Below are positions 19,733 to 28,184 of a stretch of DNA of 64,000 bases, in pieces. The stretch's first letter is position 1. Each line of letters begins with the position of its first letter. Made by a program: the position numbers and the translations under genes. The notes beneath the pieces are model-generated. The model was not told the origin of the DNA. It was given only the letters and a program-made list of their open reading frames with translations, and ran no database searches. The DNA comes from Colwellia sp. 75C3 (GTDB taxonomy: Bacteria; Pseudomonadota; Gammaproteobacteria; Enterobacterales; Alteromonadaceae). The DNA lies in assembly GCF_002836255.1 (NCBI RefSeq), contig NZ_PJAU01000054.1, positions 62,001 to 126,000 of the forward strand, given 5' to 3'.

Positions 19733-22700
19733 CTAACCCTGCTTTAATTTGACTAGTTTACTTAACTCGTCAATGCCTTGCTGCTGAATGACATCTAAAT
19801 AGTTAAACGGTTGAGTCTGTGGGGCATAAAAACCTAACCAACTCATTTTGTTATTGCTTGCCACTTTTAATGCATGCTCGGTAAGAACACTCACTTGATC
19901 CCATGATAGCGCCATAGGTTGCTCAAAGTTAAACGGGTAAAAAGAATAAGCCATACCTGACTCAATGCTATGACCTAATACTTGGGCAAAACGATCAGTT
20001 AAGCGAGAAACAAGTTCACGAGCATTGTCATCTTTCTCGTAACCAATAATAACAAAGGTATCATTGGCCCAGCGAATAACTAAATCATCATTATTACGGC
20101 TATAAAGCAACAAATCAGTCAAATCAACTAACTGGCTATTCGTTACTTGCTCTATATTATCTAGCTTAATCATTACAAGGTATAAACGTGGCAATAGACT
20201 GCGCTGTACGGGCAGGATGTTTTCATGAATTTGAGACATTAGTTGGCTGGCTTGTTCGATATAAATATCTAAATACCGGCGACTTTTAACGCCCGTCACT
20301 TTATCGACCGTCGCAGCATCTTCTAGCTGTTTATTTGCCTGTTCAAGTTCAACATTCTTCAAATGAAATTCTTGTGTTTTCTCTTTAACTTGACGCTTAA
20401 AAAGTTCTTTTTGTTGCTGTTCTATAAGCAGTTTTCGGTTTAAAAAACGCGAATATGCTAACAACAATAACGCAATCAATGCTGCATAAAGTACATATGC
20501 CCACCAAGTATTCCAAGGGGCTGGCTTTACCGTAATATTAAGTGATAAACCAGGATCACTCCAAAGGTTGTCGCCATTACCAGCAATAACCTGTAGCTGA
20601 TAACTGCCTGAAGGTAAGTTAGTATAAGTCGCTCGTCGTGACTTACCGGCATCAATCCACTCTTCATCAAAGCCTTTCAAACGATATTTATAACGTGTTG
20701 AGTTAGGATCCGCATAGTTTAAGCCGACATACTCGAATGAAATAAGTTGTTCACTGTAATCAAGTTCCAATTGAGTTAAATTAGATAATGAACTTCCTAG
20801 AGGCATGGGTTCATTCAACTTCAAAACATTAGTTAATCGTACTTCTGGTGCTGACTGATTAGTATTAATTTTTTCTGGGTTGATGCTATTCATGCCTTTA
20901 CCAGCACCAAAGTACATGGTGTCGTCCATTGAACGAAATACAGCAGAATGAGTATATTCTAAATCAACTAAGCCATGGGTGAGGTTGAAATGCTTAAAAC
21001 TTTTCTCACTCATTGAATAACGAGAAATTCCTTTATTGGTACTAAACCAAATATCATCATAAGCGTCTTGAGTGATAGCATATACGGTCAAGCTTTTCAT
21101 ACCATCTTTAGTATCAAGGTGAATAAATGAAAAGTTATTATTATGACGATTTTCGCGGCTCAACATACTCAAACCTGAAGATTGAGTACCAAACCAAAGA
21201 TTTTTGTTATTGTCCAACCACATGATCCATGAAAAGTCATCAGAGATACTGTTAGGGTTGTTTTCCTCATATCTAAAATGAGTAAACGTTTGGTTTTTAC
21301 GATCAAAACGACTTATTCCACCACCAAAAGTTGCCAACCAAATAAAGCCTTGGTCATCCTCTAACAACTGTACAACATGATTACTACCGGGTCCTTTTTC
21401 ATTGTGTGATTTATTCTTTATAAAACGTTTAAAAGTCCCCTCTTTATTAAATAAGTTAATGCCTTGATGGAAAGTAGATACCCAAAGATTGCCATCTCTA
21501 TCTTTAATAATATCAGTAATACTGTTAGCCGAAATAGAATTATTATTTTCAGCATCATGCTTATATGCACTAACTTTATTCGTTTCTAAGTCAATTGAAA
21601 ATAACCCTGAAGCTCGCGTCCCGACCCATAATGTATTGCCATCGGCAAACAGTGTCATAATTCTATATTCTGAAAACGAGGTATTAAAAACAGCAGCTGA
21701 AATTGAATTATCATCTTGTGACAACCGGTAAATTCCAGCGCTATAGGTGCTAAAATATAAAAAATCTTTATCAAATTGAGCAAAACTAGTAATATTGTGA
21801 TTTTTTAAAATGGGATTAGTTTGCGTACTGTATTGTCGAAAGGTTGCCATATTAGGATCCCATCGATTTACGCCAGAAAAAGTCCCTACCCACATCATTT
21901 TATGATTATCTTCAAAAAAAGTAAGAACGAAGTCATTACTTATACTATATGGGTTATTAGGAGAGTAATTGTATCGACTGAAATGATGAGTTTTATAATT
22001 ATAAATAGATAAACCGTTGTCCGTAGCAATCCATATATTTTGTTCTGAATCCTGATAAATATTACTTATTGCATTACTACTAATCGTTGACTGATCATCT
22101 ACATTATTTTGATAGTGAATAAATTTCTCTGTGTTAGCGGCATACTTCAATAAACCATTATCTACTGTGCCGATCCAAATATCCCCGCTCATATCTAGAT
22201 ACAGACTACTGACAAATTTATTAACATAAGTAGCACTGTTTTGATCACCGTACTTAATGGACTTAATGTAATTTCCTTGTAGATTAAATACCGAAATTCC
22301 TCCCCCATTTGTGCCAACCCAAATTTCTTGATTACGGGTTTCAATAATTGAAAGTACAGCATTGTGGGTAAGACTATTAGGATTCCCTAGTTCTTGAAAA
22401 ATTTTCTGAGTTGTCCATTTTCCTTCATGATAGTTGAGAACATTTAAGCCTTTTTCGGTAGCAACCCAGATTTTACCTTCACTATCCTCAAATAACGCAT
22501 TAACGCTATCATTTGTCAGCCCTGAATCTTTAGTTTTAGTGGTAAAATGTAAAAAATCTTGAGTTGAAGGTCTATATAAATTCAAACCTCCGCCGAAAGT
22601 ACCCACCCACAATCGTTGTTGTTTATCAATGAGAATACGGCTGATTACACTTGAGCTTAATGAGTTAGGCTGAGAGTTATCATGCTGGAAGCTGAGAGTT

Positions 22701-22894
22701 TGGTGCCCATCAAAACGGTCTAAGCCTTCGGAGGAACCAAACCACATAAAACCATCTTCATCTTGTGCAATCGTTCTAACAAAGTTGTAGGACATTGGGT
22801 TATCAATACCAAAGTTTTTAAACAGTTTTATTTCTTGTGCAAGAGCACTGGAGTTAATGATAATTGATAATAAAAATATAAATATTATTTTCAC
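19733..22894 (-). CDS. Double beta-propeller membrane sensor with degenerate GGDEF domain
   Basis: A 1053-residue signalling protein. A signal peptide (1-19) is followed by about 14 two-component-regulator propeller repeats (for example LWVGTFGGGLNLY, IWIATDNGLSIY, IWLATFGGGISRF), enough for two seven-bladed propellers in the periplasm. Then come a Y_Y_Y domain (about 715-775), one membrane helix (about 785-805), a coiled coil and a C-terminal GGDEF-type domain (about 850-1020). The signature GG(D/E)EF is replaced by ANDTF at 943-947, and the usual DPLTG reads DKVTG, so diguanylate cyclase activity is unlikely. The GTG start has AAGGG upstream. The sensed ligand is unknown; propeller sensors of this kind are often linked to polysaccharide or surface-growth responses. 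Confidence 0.85.
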   Translation of the reverse strand: MKIIFIFLLSIIINSSALAQEIKLFKNFGIDNPMSYNFVRTIAQDEDGFMWFGSSEGLDRFDGHQTLSFQHDNSQPNSLSSSVISRILIDKQQRLWVGTFGGGLNLYRPSTQDFLHFTTKTKDSGLTNDSVNALFEDSEGKIWVATEKGLNVLNYHEGKWTTQKIFQELGNPNSLTHNAVLSIIETRNQEIWVGTNGGGISVFNLQGNYIKSIKYGDQNSATYVNKFVSSLYLDMSGDIWIGTVDNGLLKYAANTEKFIHYQNNVDDQSTISSNAISNIYQDSEQNIWIATDNGLSIYNYKTHHFSRYNYSPNNPYSISNDFVLTFFEDNHKMMWVGTFSGVNRWDPNMATFRQYSTQTNPILKNHNITSFAQFDKDFLYFSTYSAGIYRLSQDDNSISAAVFNTSFSEYRIMTLFADGNTLWVGTRASGLFSIDLETNKVSAYKHDAENNNSISANSITDIIKDRDGNLWVSTFHQGINLFNKEGTFKRFIKNKSHNEKGPGSNHVVQLLEDDQGFIWLATFGGGISRFDRKNQTFTHFRYEENNPNSISDDFSWIMWLDNNKNLWFGTQSSGLSMLSRENRHNNNFSFIHLDTKDGMKSLTVYAITQDAYDDIWFSTNKGISRYSMSEKSFKHFNLTHGLVDLEYTHSAVFRSMDDTMYFGAGKGMNSINPEKINTNQSAPEVRLTNVLKLNEPMPLGSSLSNLTQLELDYSEQLISFEYVGLNYADPNSTRYKYRLKGFDEEWIDAGKSRRATYTNLPSGSYQLQVIAGNGDNLWSDPGLSLNITVKPAPWNTWWAYVLYAALIALLLLAYSRFLNRKLLIEQQQKELFKRQVKEKTQEFHLKNVELEQANKQLEDAATVDKVTGVKSRRYLDIYIEQASQLMSQIHENILPVQRSLLPRLYLVMIKLDNIEQVTNSQLVDLTDLLLYSRNNDDLVIRWANDTFVIIGYEKDDNARELVSRLTDRFAQVLGHSIESGMAYSFYPFNFEQPMALSWDQVSVLTEHALKVASNNKMSWLGFYAPQTQPFNYLDVIQQQGIDELSKLVKLKQG

Positions 22895-22951
22895 AAAAAG
22901 CCCTTATAAAGTAATGAGATATAAATGTTTACAGTATTAAATAAAGGGTAT

Positions 22952-22979
22952 AAAAAAGCCACTGTAGTAACAGTGGCTT
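22952..22979 (-). terminator. Terminator of the DTIIWRM-repeat protease gene
   Basis: On the minus strand AAGCCACTG and CAGTGGCTT pair around a 6-base loop and are followed by a T-run. It lies 14 bases past the protease stop codon. Confidence 0.85.
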
Positions 22980-22992
22980 AGGTGTTAATCAG

Positions 22993-24696
22993 CTATTGTT
23001 GTTCAACCCAATTATTAACATTAATATTGGTAGTGTTATCAGCTACACTCATCCGCCAAATTATGGTATCTGATTCAAGATTCATTCGCCAAATTATCGT
23101 GTCAGTTTCAACATTCATTCGCCAAATTATTGTATCTGTTGAGGCCGTATTTCTCCAATCTAATGCATTTTCAGCATAATTCATTCGCCAAATTATTGTA
23201 TCACCATCAAGATTACTATCATCCAAACGCCATACATACTCATCGCCTAAACCTTCAACATAAAAGTTTCCATCATCGTTAATATTGGCAGGCCCAAAAA
23301 AGTGTTCATTTTCTTCTAAGTCTTGAGCAATATCTAATGCTTGGTTCGCACATGATGAAGCGGTACTCGTTAATGCATCAGCAGCATTAATCATGCCTGA
23401 ACCTTGTTGAAAAACGCTATAAGCAAGTTCACCGTTATTATCGAATGCGGCATGAGCACTGTCCATTAAGCGACATTTCACTTCGTCTGGTGTCAACGTT
23501 GGATCTTGGGTCAACATTAATGCCACTACACCAGAAACCACACCAGCAGCTTGCGATGTGCCTGACATTTCAAAGTAACGGCCACCATCATGAAATTCTG
23601 GATGCTCCTGAACTATTTGAGTGTCAAAAGCCATCAAACCTGATAAATGTCCGCCTGGTGCGACAATTTCAGGCTTAACAAAGCCTTCTACTGTAGGTCC
23701 TGCAGCACTAAAAGTGGCTAATATGTCATCACTTTCATCAGAATCAGTATAATTATCTGTCATCGCACCAACAGTAATAATATAAGGAACGTTGCCCGGA
23801 ACGCCGATTGTCATAGGGTCAGGACCACTATTGCCAGCAGAAGCAACCACAACAATACCGGCTTGCCATGCTTTCATTACCGCTTGATTTAAAGGATCGT
23901 CCCAATAATAAGAGCGGGCTGGCCCACTGAATGACATATTAAGCACTCTAAGATTGATTTGATCTTTGATTTGTAGAGCCCAGTCAATACCACGGATAAC
24001 GTCAGCGTAAGTTGCTTTACCTTGTGCATCAAACGCTTTAATGCCTACTAGCGAAGCGTTCGGTGCTACACCATAAACTTTACCGTAAACATCATAATCA
24101 GCGTTTCCGGCAATACTGGCAACATGTGTACCATGACCACTTTCTTCATTACTATAATTACTGATGGCGTTATTTATCGCGTCATAAGTGCCCCAGAACT
24201 TATCTCGGCCATATAAATCAGTTGATAAGCCTAAGCCTGTAGATGTCCCTTGTAACTGGTCGAGGCCTGTATCTAAAAAGCCAATGGTCACACCATCGCC
24301 AAAATTGCGCGTTGCGTGTACTGATGTGGCATCAATTAAGTCATTAACTACCGATTTGGGTTGCCATTTTCTTTTCCCCCAGGCCTTACCACCTGACAAT
24401 TCTACTTTATGGTTTTGAGTAACGTTAACATCAATGCTTTTCTGTAATTGGGAAAGCTGATGTTGAGTCAAATCAACGGCTACAGCATTAATAATGGCGA
24501 GTTCATGAGAAGGCTCCACGTTGAGCGCTAAGACTGTTTCTTTTAATAACGAGTAATCGGCTGAGCTGATAATATAAGACTGAGTTTTCTCATTAACCGT
24601 ACTGTTTAATGAAATAATGACAAGCAAAGTTGAGATACCAACAAAACCTAACAATGAGATTGGTTTAATTATTTTTCTTATTGAATTGTTCAACAT
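22993..24696 (-). CDS. Subtilisin-like (S8) protease with C-terminal DTIIWRM repeats
   Basis: A 567-residue peptidase. The N-terminal hydrophobic segment (about 11-30) is a signal peptide or anchor. A prodomain-like region is followed by the S8 catalytic domain with Asp142 (FLDTGLDQ), His188 (SGHGTHVAS), oxyanion Asn289 (SAGNSG) and Ser381 (SGTSQAAG), all intact. The tail (about 485-555) is built of 11-residue units around a Trp-Arg core: DEYVWRL, then exact DTIIWRM at 499-505, 521-527, 532-538 and 543-549, with one degraded unit (NALDWRN) between. Repeats of similar style (NIVWG) occur at the ends of some S8 proteases in other phyla, possibly for surface or matrix binding. A GGGGA ribosome binding site supports the start. 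Confidence 0.9.
   Translation of the reverse strand: MLNNSIRKIIKPISLLGFVGISTLLVIISLNSTVNEKTQSYIISSADYSLLKETVLALNVEPSHELAIINAVAVDLTQHQLSQLQKSIDVNVTQNHKVELSGGKAWGKRKWQPKSVVNDLIDATSVHATRNFGDGVTIGFLDTGLDQLQGTSTGLGLSTDLYGRDKFWGTYDAINNAISNYSNEESGHGTHVASIAGNADYDVYGKVYGVAPNASLVGIKAFDAQGKATYADVIRGIDWALQIKDQINLRVLNMSFSGPARSYYWDDPLNQAVMKAWQAGIVVVASAGNSGPDPMTIGVPGNVPYIITVGAMTDNYTDSDESDDILATFSAAGPTVEGFVKPEIVAPGGHLSGLMAFDTQIVQEHPEFHDGGRYFEMSGTSQAAGVVSGVVALMLTQDPTLTPDEVKCRLMDSAHAAFDNNGELAYSVFQQGSGMINAADALTSTASSCANQALDIAQDLEENEHFFGPANINDDGNFYVEGLGDEYVWRLDDSNLDGDTIIWRMNYAENALDWRNTASTDTIIWRMNVETDTIIWRMNLESDTIIWRMSVADNTTNINVNNWVEQQ
23050..23202 (-). repeat. Four 21-bp DNA repeats encoding DTIIWRM
   Basis: Near-identical 21-base units at 23050-23070, 23083-23103, 23116-23136 and 23182-23202. 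Spacing is 33, 33 and 66 bases, so a fifth unit has decayed in the long gap. The period of 33 bases is 11 codons, keeping frame. Nucleotide identity among units is higher than in the linkers between them. Confidence 0.9.
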
Positions 24697-24912
24697 TTTA
24701 TTTCCCCTATGCCCAATACATCTTCAAAATACCTACATACTTTTAAAACATTAGGGTGTAATTATTCAAATCTTGCAGAACCTATTTTCATTACAATTGT
24801 TAAAAGTAGGTCACAAAGAAACACATCACTACAAAACATAAACTAAACACACCCTGACCACAATGATTTTAACCCTGCATCGAGAGTATTTAAAAGTGAA
24901 AGTACTTTAAAC

Positions 24913-24946
24913 GAAAATATCCAGCTCATGTAATGAGCTGGATATT
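24913..24946 (-). terminator. Terminator of the secreted subtilisin gene
   Basis: AATATCCAGCTCAT (24916-24929) and ATGAGCTGGATATT (24933-24946) form a perfect 14-bp stem with a 3-base loop; on the minus strand a T-rich tail (TTCGTTT) follows. It lies 45 bases after the stop of the protease at 24991. The remaining bases up to 24697 show nothing else clear. Confidence 0.75.
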
Positions 24947-24990
24947 AAGTACTTGAAGAGTACTAAATCAAGTACTTAAGTCAGTTCAAA

Positions 24991-26823
24991 TTAGAAGTTT
25001 ACTGTTACGTCACTTGAACAATTATCACTATTTTGGTCACAAACTTTATAAGTGAATGTACCTGAGTTTCTAAAGCTATCAGTATATGCACCATCATTTG
25101 CCGTAGTTGTTAATAAAGAACCGTTACGGAAAATCTCTACACTAGAAGTAGCAGCACCTGACCATGTTACGTCAACTTTGTTTTTACCTTTAGCACGGTA
25201 TGCTGAAGCGTCTGCTGTAATATCGCCGCCTACTGGAGGAGGAGTAACACCGCCACCACAACCGTTAGCTGTTAGGTAATCACTTGCCGCTTTTGCTTTA
25301 ACGATACCATGACCAAAGTAGTCATCGTGACCTGCAGCGCCATTATCTTCAGCCGTTGCTTTTAATGCATCACGAATATCGGTACCTGTACAACCATTAT
25401 GGTTAGACCAAATTAGCGCAGCCATACCTGATACTGCTGGCGTAGCCATTGAAGTACCGCTCATGAAACCATAGTCACTGGTACCAATAGTAATATCAAC
25501 TGTATTTGCTGCTAATAACGCTGTTCCGTCTTCTTGAGAAGCACCTACCGCAGGGATACTAGTTGCGTTAGTGTCTCCCAAAGTACCATATAGCATACCG
25601 GGTTCGTTATTATAAAGCACTGCACCAACGCCACCTGAATTTTCACAGTTCAAAACTTTATCATGGAAAGAAATAACGCCACGTTCTATAACACAAATCA
25701 AACCGTTTGCGCCTGAGTCGGTAGACTCTGCAGTTCCCATGTTGTAAGTATTACCAGATACTGAACCCGCGTTTTCCATTGCGGATGTTGCAAAAGCAGC
25801 ACCATCAACGCTCATTGAAGCACTCGTTGCCATGCCTGCAGGGTAAGTAGATAACGTATCAACACCACCAGCTGTAACTTCTACACACGTAGTTTCATCC
25901 GTTGTAGTTGTTTGTTTTTTACCACGGCCTGTTGTTACGTCACAGCTTGGAAACTGTGAGAAGTCAGCAATTGCGTTGTTATTGTCGTTAGCACCAATCA
26001 TCATTACTGAAGAGTAACCCGCTGGGAATGAACGAACATTGTTACCATCGTTACCTGCAGCGGCTAAAACTAAACCACCATTATCAGTAAAGGCTTTAAA
26101 TGCATTTTCTTCAGTGCTGTTTGCACCACCACCACCAAGACTCATGCTAATAATATTAGCGCCTGCGCCTGCACAAACTTCTGCTGCAACAGCTAAATCC
26201 GAAGAATATCCCCAACCTTCAGCATTAAATACTTTAACAATGTGCATATCAACACCTGGTGCCATACCGACTACACCAATGTTATTGTCTGCAGCACCAA
26301 TAGTACCCGCTACGTGAGTACCATGTGGGCCACCGTTTTCATCCCAGTTGCCTGTACCAGAGTCGTTAGTACCAGAGATATTGCTCCATACGAAATCTGG
26401 GTTAGAGCGATCTAAACCTGAATCGATAATACATACTTTCATGCCAGCATTAGCGTTAAAGCTAACTTGGTCAGCTTGAGATTGAACAACAGCATAAGGA
26501 GTAAGCTGCGTAGTCATAGGGTTGCCTGCCGTATCGCTATATACAGAAAGAGGCATACGTCGCTGATCTTCTTCAATCATTTGAATATGTGGGTTATTCA
26601 ATAAACCTTTAACTTGGCTTAAATCTTTACCAGCAAATGAAGCTGCGATGAAACCATTTCCGTCTACTTTTAATTCAGCGCCTAATTTTTTAGCGAGTGC
26701 TTTTACAATGCCTTTCTTACTTTCATCTACCTTAATGATATATCTGTCGTCAGCTGCTTGTGCTGTAAATGCTGCAGTAACCGCTAGGGCAATTATCGAT
26801 GTTGCAAATTTAGAAACCTTCAT
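24991..26823 (-). CDS. Secreted subtilisin-like (S8) protease with PA insert
   Basis: A 610-residue extracellular serine protease. The signal peptide ends near residue 23 (TAQA). An I9-type inhibitor propeptide spans about 25-90. The catalytic residues are Asp134 (CIIDSGLD), His167 (PHGTHVAG) and Ser458 (SGTSMATP). A protease-associated insert lies between His and Ser (about 365-440, ICVIERG, GGVGAVLYN). The last ~80 residues form a beta-rich, fibronectin-III-like domain (KVDVTWSG, VEIFRNG, TFTYKVCDQ), probably for substrate binding, after a Gly/Pro linker. GGAG sits five bases before the ATG. It is tandem with another S8 protease but has its own terminator. It likely feeds peptide nutrition; the substrate is unknown. 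Confidence 0.94.
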   Translation of the reverse strand: MKVSKFATSIIALAVTAAFTAQAADDRYIIKVDESKKGIVKALAKKLGAELKVDGNGFIAASFAGKDLSQVKGLLNNPHIQMIEEDQRRMPLSVYSDTAGNPMTTQLTPYAVVQSQADQVSFNANAGMKVCIIDSGLDRSNPDFVWSNISGTNDSGTGNWDENGGPHGTHVAGTIGAADNNIGVVGMAPGVDMHIVKVFNAEGWGYSSDLAVAAEVCAGAGANIISMSLGGGGANSTEENAFKAFTDNGGLVLAAAGNDGNNVRSFPAGYSSVMMIGANDNNNAIADFSQFPSCDVTTGRGKKQTTTTDETTCVEVTAGGVDTLSTYPAGMATSASMSVDGAAFATSAMENAGSVSGNTYNMGTAESTDSGANGLICVIERGVISFHDKVLNCENSGGVGAVLYNNEPGMLYGTLGDTNATSIPAVGASQEDGTALLAANTVDITIGTSDYGFMSGTSMATPAVSGMAALIWSNHNGCTGTDIRDALKATAEDNGAAGHDDYFGHGIVKAKAASDYLTANGCGGGVTPPPVGGDITADASAYRAKGKNKVDVTWSGAATSSVEIFRNGSLLTTTANDGAYTDSFRNSGTFTYKVCDQNSDNCSSDVTVNF

Positions 26824-27241
26824 ATGTACTCCACTATATCGTAATGTAAGTCGTCTTATTGTTAATGACGCTAATTATTATTGTTTTGATTAACTGTTTA
26901 GATGAACTATCCGTTCTGCCTTTATATGCTTCACTTAATATATAATTTTGCTTAGCATGGCTCCCTGCCTCTTGCATAATTCGATAATATCAGTTGTTAA
27001 AAACGCCCCTAGTAAAATAACGACAACTTTTCGAACAAAAACGACAACACCACACAATAATTAACATTTACAGTAAGTTAGCTTGATAAATAAAATAACA
27101 ATGTTAGTTTTATATTACTATTCACCGATAATTCAGGCGTAATCATTGATGATTTTCAATCTAATAAGTTTTATTTTTCGAGTGTTTCGGGGGAGATAGA
27201 ATCAATTTAAGTCTGAGTAATTTAAGTCGAGTACTAAAATA
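26824..27241. other. Intergenic region upstream of the secreted protease
   Basis: About 420 bases. The main visible feature is a direct repeat of AACGACAAC at 27019-27027 and 27040-27048, 21 bases apart (two helical turns), a pattern typical of regulator half-sites on one DNA face, about 200 bases before the protease start. No gene or clear terminator is seen. Confidence 0.4.
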
Positions 27242-28033
27242 TTACTTATTGTTGTGCGCTATTGGCGTGGAGTAATCGCCATTATGATAGTTGGATAATA
27301 TTTGTTGGTATTGGCCACTTTTATGAAGTTTTTTTAAGCCCTGATTAAAACTAGCTAACAAGGATGAACTTTTAGGTAAGCTCTTGGGGAAGAAGATAAA
27401 AGAGTCATAAACTCTAATTGGATTTTTGTTATAGGTTACTTTTTCTAATGTTCCCTTAGGAAAATTTGTCATGAGTAAGTACTCAGCAATACCTGACGTC
27501 ATGGGGAAAACATCAATACGCCCAGCCAATAGTTTTTTAAAATTCAAATTGTCATGTTGAGCGTTATCAATAATAAATACATTTTCTTTGATGGCCTTAT
27601 TAAAAATATCTCCATAGTTTAATTTATTGGTGACGCCAACTTTTAATCCAGCTAAATCTTTGATATCACGCCAATTGAACTCTGTCGTTTTTAAATGATA
27701 AAAATAAGTCGCTGAAGATATAATGCTATTACTCATATACATTCCATCAATACGCTCTTTAGAATAACCATAAGAAGCAGTCGCATCGACCCTACCCGAT
27801 TTTGCCATCATAAACGCTCTAGACATGGGGTAATAATGCCACTTAACCTTAATATTACTTTGGGCAAAGGCAAGTTCTATAATGTGACTAACAACACCTT
27901 GGTGAGGTAAATATCTTGAATGTTCAGGCGGGTATTCGAAAGTACTTAAATGAATCATATCAGCAGCTTTACATAAAAAACTGAGACTCAAACTGAGATA
28001 TACGATAAAGAAAATATAAAATACTTTCAACAT
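27242..28033 (-). CDS. Periplasmic solute-binding protein, family 3-like
   Basis: A 263-residue protein with a signal peptide (about 1-23) and the fold pattern of amino-acid-type solute-binding proteins (HLSTFEYPPE, VDATASYGYSKERIDGMYMS, DLAGLKVGVTNKLNYGD, RIDVFPM). There is no ABC permease or ATPase nearby, so it is more likely a free-standing sensor or signalling partner than part of a transporter. The histidine kinase gene directly upstream on the same strand (151-base gap) is the natural partner. AAGG seven bases before the ATG supports the start. Confidence 0.75.
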   Translation of the reverse strand: MLKVFYIFFIVYLSLSLSFLCKAADMIHLSTFEYPPEHSRYLPHQGVVSHIIELAFAQSNIKVKWHYYPMSRAFMMAKSGRVDATASYGYSKERIDGMYMSNSIISSATYFYHLKTTEFNWRDIKDLAGLKVGVTNKLNYGDIFNKAIKENVFIIDNAQHDNLNFKKLLAGRIDVFPMTSGIAEYLLMTNFPKGTLEKVTYNKNPIRVYDSFIFFPKSLPKSSSLLASFNQGLKKLHKSGQYQQILSNYHNGDYSTPIAHNNK

Positions 28034-28184
28034 TTCACTACCTTATAAATGGCTTTATAACTTTCGTGTTTGTTTTCCTATAATAGTTGATATCTGTACT
28101 TTTTGTTTAGCTCCCTTGAACAGTTATCATTGATTAATTATATCGAATGCTAATTATTATTTACTAGTATTGCTTTCATAAAGA

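Noticed and set aside
22982..23179. Plus-strand frame with repeated IRQIIVS units
   Set aside because: It is the antisense shadow of the DTIIWRM repeats of the protease gene; it has no ribosome binding site and no independent support.
23050..23202. CRISPR array
   Set aside because: The 21-base repeats are coding, have 11-codon periodicity and lie inside a protease gene; spacers are too short and related to each other.
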